From the NCBI GenBank assembly GCA_947397865.1, contig OX377622.1:61396372-61460371 (forward strand): 64,000 nt of DNA, given 5' to 3'. Below the pieces are notes generated by a model. It saw nothing but the letters and a program-made list of their open reading frames with translations. It ran no database searches and had not been told where the DNA came from. Positions 1 through 10,741 of the stretch are shown piece after piece. The position numbers and the translations under genes are program-made. The stretch comes from Polietes domitor. Lineage: Eukaryota; Arthropoda; Insecta; Diptera; Muscidae. Position 1 is the first letter of the stretch. The number at the start of each line of letters is the position of its first letter.

Positions 1-1130
1 AAGGGTTTCAGGACGTTTCCAATGTTTGCATCATTTTCTTCGAGAATATGGCTGAGAAGATATTTTCTGTAGCGTACCTTGATGTTCTGAATTAAATTCT
101 GGTCCATTGGTTGTAGTATTGCCGTGCAATTTGGAGGCAAAAATAAGACTCGAAAGTTAGGGTCAGTATTGATTTCCTTTTCTTTTGGGTGTGATGGTGC
201 GTTATCCAATACCAAGAGCGCTTTTAACGGCTTGCCAGCGGTGGTCAAAAACTCTTTCACATTTTTAATAAAGACGTTTTTGAACCAATCTTCAAAAACT
301 AAAGTTGACATCCAACCTTTTTTAGTTGCCTTATATGTTACAGGTAGCTCGAAATTTTTAAAAACCCTTGGCTTTGCAGACTTGCCAATTACAAGTAGGG
401 GCAACTTATGCGATCCACTTGCGTTAGAGCATTGCATAAAAGTGAATCTATCTTTTGATATTTTTCTTCCAGGTGCTGAAGTCTCCGTTGGGTGAACCCA
501 TGTTTTTGTTGGGAGCAGTCTCCAAAAGAGAGCAGATTCATCTGCATTATATATTTGATCTTCACTAAGACCCATTTCCTTGACTGTTTTCAAAAATTTT
601 GCCTTAAACGGCTCGACAGCTGAAAGATCACTTGTTCACCGCATATTTTTAAGCATTTTATACCGCTTCGAGATTTAAATTTTTGCAGCCAACCATTGCT
701 AGCAGAAAAATTATCATGTCCCACAATTTTTCTGTGAAAGTACCTTGCTTTGCTTTTTATAAGATCCGACGAAATTGGCACATGGTAATTACGCTGTTGA
801 ATGAACCACGTCATTAATGCTTCTTCCACCTGCGGATTCTCACCATGTCTCAAAATTTGTCTTTTTCCTACAAGAAATATAACAGTTATAATCAACTTAT
901 TAAAATGCATATCTCTATGTATAATGTATTCGTACCTGGTCCTTTAATAGTTTGGGAAACATATTTTCTTATTTTATTTTTTTAGCTTTTATATGAAATA
1001 CAGTCGATTTTGAAACTTCGAATTGTTCACCCACTTGTCGGATGGATTTTCCACTTTCAATTGCATCTAATATTTTACATTTTTCAGCCAATGTCAATGT
1101 TTTATGTTGCCGTTTATTGATTGGTGCCAT
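1..1130 (-). pseudogene. Tigger/pogo-type (jerky-like) DDD transposase, frameshifted, runs off window start
   Basis: Read on the minus strand, an ATG at 1130 opens a CENP-B-type N-terminal helix-turn-helix (LTLAEKCKIL, SKSTVFHIKAKK). A 68-bp intron (868-935, donor GTACGA, acceptor TTCTTGTAG) follows. Next comes the second CENP-B/Tc5 DNA-binding domain (ENPQVEEALMTWF, SNGWLQKFKSRSGIK), then a DDE_1-type catalytic domain. The expected acidic residues are visible at IYNADES, LLVLDNAPSHP and LQPMDQN. Two one-base frameshifts break the reading frame: one in an A7 tract just before the intron (about 975-985) and one after GEQ near 625-635. The C-terminus lies beyond base 1. The protein would bind element ends and catalyse cut-and-paste transposition in the nucleus; this copy cannot encode it in one frame. 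A domesticated jerky-like gene is unlikely given the breaks and the flanking terminal repeat. Confidence 0.88.
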
Positions 1131-2175
1131 AATTCACGTCTTCACTCCACAAAGATTTAACAACACTGTGACAACACGCAAATTGGTATTTCCCCTACCT
1201 CACATTTTGTTGTTATTGTTTTCGTATCTAAACAAACGGTAAAATAACGTACAATTGCTGCGACACAGCAAACAAATATTACTGTCCGAAAAGTGTCCGA
1301 AAAATTGAGCTGTCCGGACTAGAGATGGGCGCGACTCACGTGAATTGCGTGAATCACGTGATTCCCGCGTGAATCATGCGTGATCGTGAGCAAAATTTAT
1401 TTTACTCACGTGAGCGTGCGTGAACGTGAGGAACGAAAAAATGTTCGTGCGTGAATGTGCGTGAGTCTAATTTCTGCGTGAATCACGTGATTATTTCGTG
1501 AGTCGCAAATATTCATAATTTTTTTTATTTTCATTTTATTTCGTTTAAAAATGTAAAGTTTTCATTCAAAAAAGTCATATATACATTTAAAAAAATGCTT
1601 CAATGCATGGAATAATTTCTATTTTTCTATTATTTAAGCAAGCATTCCCTGCACCAACAATAGGCACTGCATTTATATGGGAAACCCCCTTAGTGTTAGT
1701 TCAATAAAAAAACAAATATGTGACATCGGGGTATATGCTTTGATTTCTACTTCGATTTTATGTCAGTGTTCGATTTTAACTTATTTTGCGTTAAACTATA
1801 CGATATTTCACACTGTAATTTTGTTTTTGAATTTAAGGCAAACATCGCAAACGTAGAGTGATTTAAATAATATAATTTTCGGATTTGCGCAGCGTTACTC
1901 ATTTCGATTTAGAATGTATATATTATTTTCCATCTGAAATTGTTTGCGTGATTTACGTGAATCACGCGTGATCGTGAGCAAAATTAATTTTACTCACGTG
2001 AGCGTGCGTGAACGTGAGTAACGGTAAAATCTTCGTGCGTGAACGTGCGTGATTAAATTTTTTTCCTTCGTGAGCGTGCGTGAACGTGAGCCAATAATCA
2101 CTCACGCGCACATCTCTAGTCCGGACTACTGGATAGTCCGAACTAGCGAGTGTCCGGACTAGAGAGGTTATACTG
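1131..2175 (-). mobile_element. 5' flank and terminal repeat of the Tigger/pogo element
   Basis: The minus strand, read inward from 2175, begins TA|CAGTATAACCTCTC and repeats the word GTCCGGAC or GTCCGAA several times. TA duplication and a CAG start are typical of pogo/Tigger ends. Between the terminus and the transposase start lies the nested hAT element (1320-2118). Without it the leader is only about 240 bp. The other terminus lies left of the window. Confidence 0.7.
1320..2118. mobile_element. Non-autonomous hAT-like element nested in the Tigger end
   Basis: The element is 799 bp and bounded by inverted ends TAGAGATGGGCGCG (1320) and, on the minus strand, TAGAGATGTGCGCG (2118). Both sides carry the 8-bp target duplication GTCCGGAC (1312-1319 and 2119-2126), a length typical of hAT transposons. 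No transposase is encoded. Both subterminal zones (1333-1500 and 1945-2110) are packed with CACGTGA, GTGCGTGAACGTGAG and GAATCACGTGAT variants; the centre is AT-rich. Confidence 0.85.
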
Positions 2176-2189
2176 TACTTACATATGCA

Positions 2190-2530
2190 ACTCAATGAGA
2201 TGCTTGTAAGATGGCATGTGTACTTTATTACTTGGTGCGTTTTTTTAACGCAAATTCGGCAAGTGAGTTGTGCTTCTCGTTCGTTTATGAGAATCATTTC
2301 CTTATAGAGGACGGGTTTGATGTTGAAAAGTCGCTGCGAAGCCACTTGAAAAGACTGCCAAGTAATAAATGCAGCCAAGTAATAAATATCACCATGCCAT
2401 TTGTAAATAAATTTGCATTCTATTAAATATAGATGCAAAATGGTCTTGAGCCAGGACAATATCCCAGTTCAAATCAAATATTGATTACAGACCAAAAAAA
2501 AATACAAACGAAAAAACAAAAAAACAAAAA
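2190..2530 (+). repeat. Family H dispersed repeat copy
   Basis: The stretch 2280-2515 recurs near 39.6-40.1 kb, including TTGCATTCTATTAAATATAG, GATGCAAAATGGTCTTGAGC and AGGACAATATCCCA. No coding potential is credible. The open frame on the minus strand here is a translation of repeat DNA. The family is not one I recognise. Confidence 0.5.
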
Positions 2531-2964
2531 CAAGTAAGAAGGCGTTAAGTTTGGCCGGGTCGAATCTTATATACCCTCCACCACGGAGTGCATTCCACAG
2601 TATTACCAGCAGATTAAAGGATGTCGACATAGAAGTATAGCACATTACTATATTTGATTACTATTTCAAACTATAATGTATACTTATGCGCACTGTTTAA
2701 AATCTACTACTATAAATAAATACAATGCTGTAATTGTGACATGCCGAAAATATTAGGCGATTGTCAGTCGCCATTAGGAAAAAGCATTTTCAGATACAGA
2801 CAAAGTGACTGCATTATTTTGATAAGAAAAGTACAAATTTTAAAGATATTTGGAAAAAGAAATATTTTTGTTTCGAATCTTCATAGTCAGACCACCGAAT
2901 ACACACCGAATATATACACCGAATTTCATGATATCAACTTCAGCGGCTTGGAAGGTCCCATTTT
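2531..2964 (-). mobile_element. R1-family element copy 1, 3' part
   Basis: On the minus strand this ends with the R1 3' signature: GGTGGAGGGTATATAAG, a GGCC-rich hairpin, then CTTCTTACTTG at 2531. It is the 3' part of the element that resumes at 5075. The R1 copy at 2965-5074 is inserted between the two parts in the opposite direction. Confidence 0.75.
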
Positions 2965-5074
2965 TATACCCTCCACCTCCAGGATGGGGGTATATTCACT
3001 TTGTCATTCCGTTTGTAACACCTTGAAATATTCATCGGAGACCCCATAAAGTATATATATTCTGGGTCGTGGTAAAATTCTAAGACGATATAGCCATGTC
3101 CGTCTGTCTGTCTGTCTGTCTGTCTGTCTGTTGAAAGCACGATAGCGGCCGAACGAAATGAGCTAGGAGGTTCAAATTTTTCCTAAATGTGTCTTATGGT
3201 TGTAGATCGGTTGGGATTGAAAGTGGACGAAATCGGCCCAGAGGGAAAAATTTTTCCCTCACAAGGACTGAAAATACCCCTAATATTTAGAGTATTTCAG
3301 CATGTTTTTTGGACAAATTAGCTTGTATTTACTTGATATTTCCAATGCACATTCCCTTTATAGCATAAAAGGGCACCATAGAGTGATTTTTATTTGTAGG
3401 GGGCGAAATGGGACAAAAAGGGATAAAAATGGTACCTATCAAACGACAACAGATAGAAACACGAAATTTGGCGTGTATATTCCTCTAATAGACTAGATAC
3501 AAAATATAAAAGTATTTTTTCTAAATTCGTACTTTAAAGGGGTTAAATGGGGATAGAGGGATAAAAATAGTACCAACCTAACGGCTGCACCTAGAATAAT
3601 GAAATTCGAAATATACATTCCTCTGATTGCGTAGACACGTAAAATAAAAGAACTTTCCAAAATTCGTACTTTTTGGGGTTCAAATGGAAAAAGGGGATAA
3701 AAATAGTACCTACCAAATGACAGCAGCTGGAATCATGAAATTCGGAGTATACATTCCTCTGACTGCGTAGACACGAAAAATAAAACGTTTTTTCCAAATT
3801 CGTACTTTCAAGGGATACAATGGCTAAGGGGATACAAATAGTACCAACTAAACGAATACAGCTAGAATGATGAAATTCAGTGTGTACATCCCTCTAATTG
3901 TGTAGATACGTAAAATAAAGAGATTTTAGATAGTTGTACTCTTGAGGGGGCAAAATTGGTAAAAGGGGATAAAAATGGTACCAACAAAATGGCCGCTGAT
4001 AGAATCATGGAATACGGTGTATACATTCCTGTGACTGCATAGCCACGTAAAATATTTTTTTCCAAATTCGTACTTTATTTTGTTGCTTTTACGAAAGAAA
4101 ATGGTAGATTCATGAAGTTGTCTTATACTGCGTACGTGAGAGATAAGGTATTTTCAAAATTTATACTTTTGAAATTAAAATAGGATGGAAATACAACCAA
4201 CCAAACGAATGTAGCTGCAAATACACTCTCTATCCCCCAATATTTAGGGTATTTATGATTGTTCCCTTAAATTTACTTTATGAATTGAAGTATTATATCC
4301 ATTATATATATATATATTATACAGATATTGGTAGTCTTGGCTTATTAATTAAATTTCTGATTTTCATACAGTTAAAATTTGTTGCGGATATTCCTCTTGT
4401 AGCTTGGAAGCACCACAAAGAAAATAAAAGTTTTAGCGGGCGAAATGGGACAAAAAGGGATAAAATATGGTACCAATGATACCACAACAGCTAGAATCAT
4501 GAAATTCGGTGTGTACATCCCTCTAATTGCATAGACACGTAAAATAGAGGGATTTTTCGAAATTCGTACTTTAAATGGATATAATTAAAAATACGGATAA
4601 AAATGGGACCTACCAAACCGCTGAAGTTGAAATCATGAAATTCGGTGTATACATTCTGACTACAAAGACTCGAAAAAGGGTTTTTTCGAAATTTGTACAT
4701 TTGGGCGGAGAATGGGGCGAATGGGTATATCTTTAAAATTTATACTTTTCTTATCACTTTGTCTGTATCTGAAACTGCTTCTTTCTAATGGCGACTGACA
4801 ATCGCCTAATATTTAGGCTTGTTCACATTCACAATTTCAGCATTTTATTTATATATAGTAGTCGATTTTAAACAATGCGCATAAGTATACATTATAGTTT
4901 GAAATAGTAAACAAATACAGTAATGTGCATAAAAATATCACAATTTTCGTAATATGGTACTGCACTTCTATGTAAAGTCGACATCCTTTAATCTGCCGGT
5001 AATACTGTGGAATGCACTCCGTGGTGGAGGGTATATAAGATTCGGCCCGGCCGAACTTAACGCCTTCTTACTTG
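2965..5074 (+). mobile_element. R1-family element copy 2, complete, nested in copy 1
   Basis: The 5' end is TATACCCTCCACCTCCAGGA. The words TTCCGTTTGTAACACC and GCCATGTCCGTCTGTC follow, then a (GTCT)n run near 3105-3130. Degenerate units of about 120 bp come next, each with GGGATAAAAATGGTACC, CATGAAATTCGGTGT and AATTCGTACTTT. The 3' end has GTGGTGGAGGGTATATAAG, the hairpin CGGCCCGGCCG and CTTCTTACTTG. There is no protein-coding frame beyond short repeat translations. The plan matches HINE/DINE non-autonomous Helentrons (established description); membership is inferred. Confidence 0.8.
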
Positions 5075-6314
5075 TTATACTATACTATGTATATATAATG
5101 GAAATAATACTTCAATTCATAAAGTAAATATAAGGCAGCAATCATAAATACCCTAAATATTGGGGGATAGAGAGTGTATTTTCAGCTGCAGTCCTTTGGT
5201 TGGTTGTATTTCCATCTATTTTACATTCAAAAGTATACATTTTGAAAATACCTCATCTCTCACGTACGCAATATAAGACAATTTCATGATTCTACCATTT
5301 TTTGTTGTAAAAGCAATAAAATAAAGTACGAATTTGAAAAAAAAAATATTTTACGTGGCTATGCACTCAGAGGAATGTATATACCCAATTCCATGATACT
5401 ATCTGCGGCCATTTTGTTGGTGCCATTTTTATCCCCTTTTTCGCATTTTACTCCTTAAAAGTACGACTTTCGAAAATTTCATCATTCTAGCTGTAGCCTT
5501 TTAGTTGGTACCGTTTTTATCCCTCTGCTCCCATTGAATCCCTTGAAAGTACGAATTTGGAAAAACGTTTTTTGTCGTGTCACTCAGAGGAATGTATACC
5601 GCGAATTTCATGGTTCTAGCTGCATCCATTTGTTTGGTACAATTTTTATCCCCTTTTTCCATTTTACACCCTAAAAGTACGAATTTCGAAAATTTCCTTT
5701 ATTTTTTGGTTGGTACTATTTTTATCCCTCTATCCCCATTTAACCCCTTAAAAGTACAAATGTAGAAAAAATACTTGTATTGTACGTATCTACTCTATTA
5801 GAGGTATGTACAGTGTACATTGTACACGCCAAATTTCGTGTTTCTATCTGTTGTCGTTTGATAGGTACTATTTTTATCCCTTTTCGTCCCATTTCGCCCC
5901 CTACAAATAAAAATCACTCTATGGTGCCCTTTTATGCCATAAAGGGAATGCGCATTGCAAATGTCAAGTAAATACAAGCTAATATGTACAAAAAACATGC
6001 TGAAATACTCTAAATATTAGGGGTATTTTTAGTCCTTGTGTGGGAAAAATTTTTCCCTCTGGGCCGATTTCGCCCACTTACAATCCCAACCGATCTACAA
6101 CCATAAGACACATTTAGGAAAAATTCTCCTAGCTCATTTCGTTCGGCCGCTATCGTGCTTTCAACAGACAGACGGACAGACGGACATGGCTATATCGTCT
6201 TAGAATTTTACCACGACCCAGAATATATGTTATGGAGTCTCCGATGAATATTTTAAGATGTTACAAACGGAATGACAAAGTGAATATGCCCCCATCCTGG
6301 AGGTGGAGGGTATA
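5075..6314 (-). mobile_element. R1-family element copy 1, 5' part
   Basis: This is the reverse-complement counterpart of 2965-4315. Its 5' end (TATACCCTCCACC on the minus strand) lies at 6314, and it has a GACGGACAGACGG microsatellite at 6168-6185. It joins the 2531-2964 part once copy 2 is removed, giving an element of about 1.67 kb. Confidence 0.75.
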
Positions 6315-6880
6315 ATTAGTAATAAATCCTGGCAATGGGATTACTTGTGAGTGTACCATAAAGTCGGCTAGCCTCTACTTACTTTCTGTGATTTTTCAAA
6401 GTGAAAACTCATATTTCTTTTGAGCCTTTTGTAAAATGTGTAGTGAAAAATAATAGAATGATGTCTAAACGATAAATATGGCGACACTGGCTCCATTTTT
6501 ATGCAATATTCGGTTGTTCAGACGGAAAATGAAAACTTTTAAAAAGACACCTTTTATTTACATGCAATTTTATGAAAATTTTAAAGCGGGAATATTTTTT
6601 GAGTTTTACTGAGATTTTGGGCTACTATTAACTACAATAAAATAAAATTATGGAGGCCACATTTTGACAACTATTTTATTAATGGACAAATTGTCCATAC
6701 ATCCATTTATCGCCAACACATAATCTTATCCAACACATATCTTATCGCTATCTGTGTTAACACGACTCGCTGCATACTAGGGTAATTACAAAACAATTTT
6801 TACCTGATGTATTTAAAGCACATGTAGATCGATAAAAGATTAGCCATAGCTAATATGGAAAAGTTGCCGTTACTTTCCAC
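6315..6880. other. Upstream region of CheA-like gene
   Basis: AT-rich intergenic DNA between the R1 repeat and the gene at 6928. I see no repeat of the families found elsewhere and no coding signal, so it is the likely home of the gene's upstream control elements. Confidence 0.5.
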
Positions 6881-6890
6881 ATATAAATAA
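6881..6890 (+). promoter_or_regulatory. TATA-like box of CheA-like gene
   Basis: ATATAAATAA lies 38-47 bp before the ATG at 6928. A start site about 30 bp downstream would give a leader of only 10-20 bases, short but seen in small secreted-protein genes of flies. Inferred from position and composition. Confidence 0.45.
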
Positions 6891-6927
6891 AATAGCTTTT
6901 GTTTATTTAGAGATAATTCTATCGGAA

Positions 6928-7540
6928 ATGCTGCTTTTAACGCATATTATTATTTTCGCGGGAGTTCTCTTCGGCACATTCCATTTGATAACATCCTTTG
7001 CCAAGGTAAACTTTGTAAATCTTTCCAATCATATTTCACTCAACCTTCCTTCAATAGCGCTGGACTTTCGAACTGCTCGAGATGACGCCATATACCAGCG
7101 ATCCCGATATGGTGGAATTGGATTTGAAAATTGAACGCATAGATCGTGGTCGATTCGGCTACAGTGGCTACATGGACATCAAAGTTGATTTGAACGATGA
7201 TACCCGTGTACTCGCTACATTGCAACGCAGCAAAGCTAAAGAGGGACCCTACAGCATGATGCCGCTAAACATCGACAATGAAACGCTAACGGTTACCATG
7301 AATAAGTTTTACAAAGGATTGGTAAAGGACGCCTCGGATAAGTGTTGCGAAAATGCTCCCGCGTTTGAGGATAAGTTCGAGGCGCCCTTGACAAAACGTC
7401 GTGTTGTCCTCAATAGGTGCGAACTCTCGACCGATGGCATGCCCAGTGTCATGATGGAGGGTTATTATTTGTTGCGTGTAACAATATTCGCTGGCTTCGA
7501 AACGTATGTGGAGACTTTGGTATATATTGAAAATAAATAG
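6928..7540 (+). CDS. CheA-like small secreted protein (MD-2/DUF1091-related superfamily), two exons
   Basis: Exon 1 (6928-7005, 26 codons) encodes a hydrophobic signal peptide ending near SFAK. A 52-bp intron follows (7006-7057, donor GTAAAC, acceptor CAATAG). Exon 2 runs 7058-7540 and stays in frame, giving 186 residues. The mature start reads RWTFELLEM, followed by DLKIERIDRGRFGYSG, a paired CC at 122-123, FYKGLV at 110-115, the conserved-looking CENAPAFEDKF, and C147 in NRCELSTDGMP before GYYLL. This spacing (W-x-[FY]-E near the start, [FY]YK-x-LV, C-x3-P-x-F, K/R..[DN]-x-C....GLP/GMP, GYY) matches fly CheA-type proteins as I remember them: short secreted proteins, some in gustatory or pheromone-sensing sensilla, in a lipid-binding MD-2-like fold. 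The frame is intact and codon use is GC-richer than the flanks. AATAAA overlaps the stop at 7532-7537. Function here is inferred from family only; DUF1091 paralogues are the alternative. Confidence 0.75.
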
Positions 7541-7714
7541 AAGTGGATGGATATGTGGACAGATTGAATGAGGATCATATCCCCACGAAGTTTTCGAACT
7601 TTAAAATACATCTAAAGAAACATTTTGGAAATGTAAAATCTTCAGTTAAGTACTTGTGGTGAGCAAATATAATTGTGAAGAGAGACAGAAGCTTATTTTT
7701 CCGTTGGTGCTATA

Positions 7715-7791
7715 TAGGGAGGGCCACTTAAAATTTTAAATTTGAACTACCGATTACTATGACTTTGAAAGGTAAGATAAACATTAATTTC
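7715..7791 (+). mobile_element. Tc1/mariner derivative B, copy 1, left part
   Basis: The left inverted repeat TAGGGAGGGCCACTTAAAAT begins after TA at 7713-7714. It is followed by CTTTGAAAGGTAAGAT, shared with the copy at 49006. The R1 element at 7792-9294 interrupts the copy, which resumes at 9295. Confidence 0.75.
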
Positions 7792-9294
7792 TATACCCTC
7801 CACCTCCAGGATGGGGGTATACCAACTTTGTCATTCCGTTTGTAACACATTGAAATATCGACCTAAGACCCTATTAAGTATATATATTCTTGCTCGTCAT
7901 AAAATTCTAAGACGATCTAGCCATGTCCGCCCGTCCGTCTGTTGAAAGCACGCTAGCATCTAAACGAAAGGAACTAGGGCGTCCAAATTTCGCATAAATA
8001 CTCCTTATATTCGTAGATCGGTTGGGATTGAAACTGGGCGAAATAGGCCCAAAAGGGAAACATTTTTCCTTCACAAGAACTGAAAAAACCATAATAACCC
8101 CTAATATTTTAGAGAATTTAAGCATATTTTTTCAACATGTCTGCGTGTACTTACTTGATATTGGGTATGCGCATTCTCCCGATAACAAAAACGTGCACCG
8201 TAAAACGATTTTTATTCGTAAGGGGTGAAATGGGGCAAAAAGGGATAAAAATGGTACATATCAAACGACAACAGCTAGAAACACGAAATTCGCTGTGTAC
8301 ATTCCTCTAATTGGGTAGATACATAATATAAAATTATTTATTCCAAATTCGTACTTTTAAGGGATAGAATGGGAATAGAGGGATAAAAATGGTACCAACC
8401 AAACGACTGCACCTAGAATAATGAATAATCGGTATATATATTCCTCTGCTTGTGTAGGCACCTAAAATAGAATCATTTTTGGAAATTCGTACTTTTTGGG
8501 GTTCAAATGCAAAAAGGGGATAAAAATAGTACCAACCAAATGACAGCAGTTAGAGTCATGAAATTCTGAGTATACATTCCTCTGACTGCGTAGACACGAA
8601 AAATAAACGGGGTTTTCCAAATTCGTACTTTCAAGGGATACAATTGGTACAGGGGATAAAAATAGTACCAACTTAACGGCTAAAACTAGAATGATGAAAT
8701 TCGGTGTGTACATCCGTCTAATTGCGTAGACACGTAAAATAAAGATATTTTAGAAAGTCGTACTCTTAAGGGGGAAAATAGGAAAATGAGGATAAAAATT
8801 GTACTAACCAAATTGCCGCAGCTAGAACCATGGAATAGACATGCAAAATAAAAAGAATTTTCGAAATTCGTACTTTCTACTTTTACGGGAAAAATTGGTT
8901 GAGTCATGAAGTTATGTCATTTCGCACTATGTACGTGGAATAAACTTTCAAATTTTGTACTTTTGAAATTAAAATAGAATGGAAATGGTAACACCCACTA
9001 TCCACCAATATTTATGGTATATTGAAAATATAACTATAAGAATATTAATTTTTTAAATTGACTTGAAGTATTATTTCGATATGTAAACGTTTGATATAAT
9101 AAAAATATTATATTTATTTATTAAATTATATTTTCAATATTTGTATTTGTTTTGGTTTGGCTATACCAAAAAAAATTATATTTTCCTGTAATATTACCAC
9201 ACTTCTACGAAAATCGACAGCCTCTGTTGAATGCAATCCATGGTGGAGGGTATATAAAGATCGGCCCGGCTGAACTTAACGCCGTTTTTACTTG
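7792..9294 (+). mobile_element. R1-family element copy 3, complete, nested in Tc1/mariner B
   Basis: The 5' end is TATACCCTCCACCTCCAGGA and the microsatellite GTCCGCCCGTCCGTCTGTTG lies at 7926-7945. About six degenerate 120-bp units follow. The 3' end has GGTGGAGGGTATATAAAG, hairpin CGGCCCGGCTG and GTTTTTACTTG at 9294. Length is 1503 bp. No target duplication is visible against the mariner host sequence. Confidence 0.78.
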
Positions 9295-9702
9295 TCATTG
9301 TTATTTTCAGCTTTATGTTTGACATTTGCAAATACTAAAAGTAGTGAGTATCCAAAGTAGTGAGTCTTTAACGCAAACTGTAAGAAATTTACGTCGGTGG
9401 CTATGTCAATAAGTGTCAAAAAGTGCCGCATATGGGGTTCAGAGAACCCACACTTGATTGTTGCGAGACTAATGTATACACAACGAGTCACTGTTTGGTG
9501 TGGATTGGACCATCATTGGACCATGTACTGAAAAATTGGGATGATCGTACTGCCGAGCCAGTCATGGTGGTCATATGTATGATATTGTGTTCCATTATTA
9601 AAAGACAACGTTGAACCTTTCTAATAAAAAAGAAATGTAAACAAATAATCAGTACTTTTTTTATAGTCGATTCTAATTTAAAATTTTAAATGGCCCACCC
9701 TA
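9295..9702 (+). mobile_element. Tc1/mariner derivative B, copy 1, right part with broken transposase remnant
   Basis: This carries scraps of an IS630-Tc1-mariner transposase in several frames: GGYVN near 9393, the CRIWGSENP region around 9425-9450 and KNW at 9533. It ends in the right inverted repeat TTTAAATGGCCCACCCTA, followed by TA. Like the 49-kb copy it lacks the catalytic middle, so it is a deleted derivative and cannot be active. Without the R1 insert the copy is about 485 bp. Confidence 0.75.
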
Positions 9703-9779
9703 TATATCGTTGCGTATGGGACATATTTTTTGATTAATCTTTGTGAAAGTGCCTTTCAAAAACTCAAATGTCACACATT

Positions 9780-10020
9780 AGGCTGGGTGGCGGTCCATAT
9801 AAATAAAATATTAAATTTCAAGATTAAGCCGTCTGTGAGCTAAACGTTTATGAAAACACCCCTAAATAATGTTTTTTCAATTTAATTTGAATATGTTGCA
9901 TTTTTTTCCAAAATTTGTGCCTAATTAAGAGACCGTTGAAACCGTTACTCTTGTCTTAGAATAAGTTATTGGTCCATTTATTTCATTTTTTTTTCAATAA
10001 AATTTTCCATTAACTACTTT
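9780..10020 (+). repeat. Family E repeat, diverged copy
   Basis: It begins at TA with GGCTGGGTGGCGGTCCAT and contains AGCCGTCTGTGAGCTAAACG and the stretch leading to GAAAACACCCC. The same order occurs at 31509, 38929 and 56551, and inverted near 40.5 and 58.6 kb. The right boundary is uncertain. From 10020 to 10445 I see only anonymous AT-rich DNA. Confidence 0.5.
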
Positions 10021-10445
10021 TAAAATTTAGATTTAAAGCCTCGTTTAAAAACTTTCCTAGATTTAGGATGTATTGTGCTATCAAATTCCATCATACCGCC
10101 GTATATAACATTTTGCTTCCCAAGTTATCAGGCTACAACAAATAAATAAATAATAAATGTTGGCTGTAAAGTCAAAAATTGTGAAATGTACCTTTAAAAA
10201 ACCAGCGTAACTTTTTATCATATAGAGAATACCAAAATATTTGTTTAGCATATGTTTGCTGACTATATAGGGTATATTTGTGATAAAATAGTTTCAGAAA
10301 CCCAGATAGAGAAAGCTGAAATAATTGAAATTGCAACCGCGAATATTGCAACTTCTTTTGCGACTGACCGCATATGTTTGTTTTGATGTTTCTAATCTAG
10401 AAATAAGGTTTTGTAAAAAACTGATCAAAATCGCTTAAATAATAT

Positions 10446-10740
10446 GGCTTCTAGAGTAGAAAAAGTCAAGTCGGGAGCAACATTTTGCTGGAGGCTATAT
10501 ATAAATCTGAACCGATTTGCTTCAAATTAAATAGCTTCCGTCCTCGGTATGCAAAAATAGTTTGTGTCAAGTTTCGTTAGAATCGGACAATAATTGCGAC
10601 CTGTATCGTGATGACAAGAATAGATGGACAGACAGACGGACATGGTTAAATCGATTCCAAAAGTGATTGATATGTCGATCGGTATAATAATCGCTTCCTT
10701 TTGGGTTTTACAAACAACTGCACAAAGACATTAGGGCTGT
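10446..10740 (-). mobile_element. R3-family fragment (5' part)
   Basis: On the minus strand this holds the R3 5' zone: the TTGTAAAACCCAAAAGGAAG variant, GTCCGTCTGTCTGTCCATC, GATACAGGTCGCAATTATTG and part of one 152-bp unit. Its extreme 5' end is lost where the R2 element at 10742 begins. Confidence 0.65.
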
Positions 10741-10741
10741 T

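Noticed and set aside
124..495. 123-codon plus-strand frame at the left edge
   Set aside because: It lies antisense to the Tigger transposase, whose minus-strand frame shows recognisable domains and catalytic blocks.
1962..2459. 165-codon minus-strand frame
   Set aside because: It runs across the hAT end, the Tigger tip and a family H repeat; its last third is a translation of the GTGCGTGAACGTGAG array.
3096..3131. GTCT microsatellites as independent features
   Set aside because: They occur at the fixed position of every R1, R2 and R3 copy and are part of the element, so they are described there.
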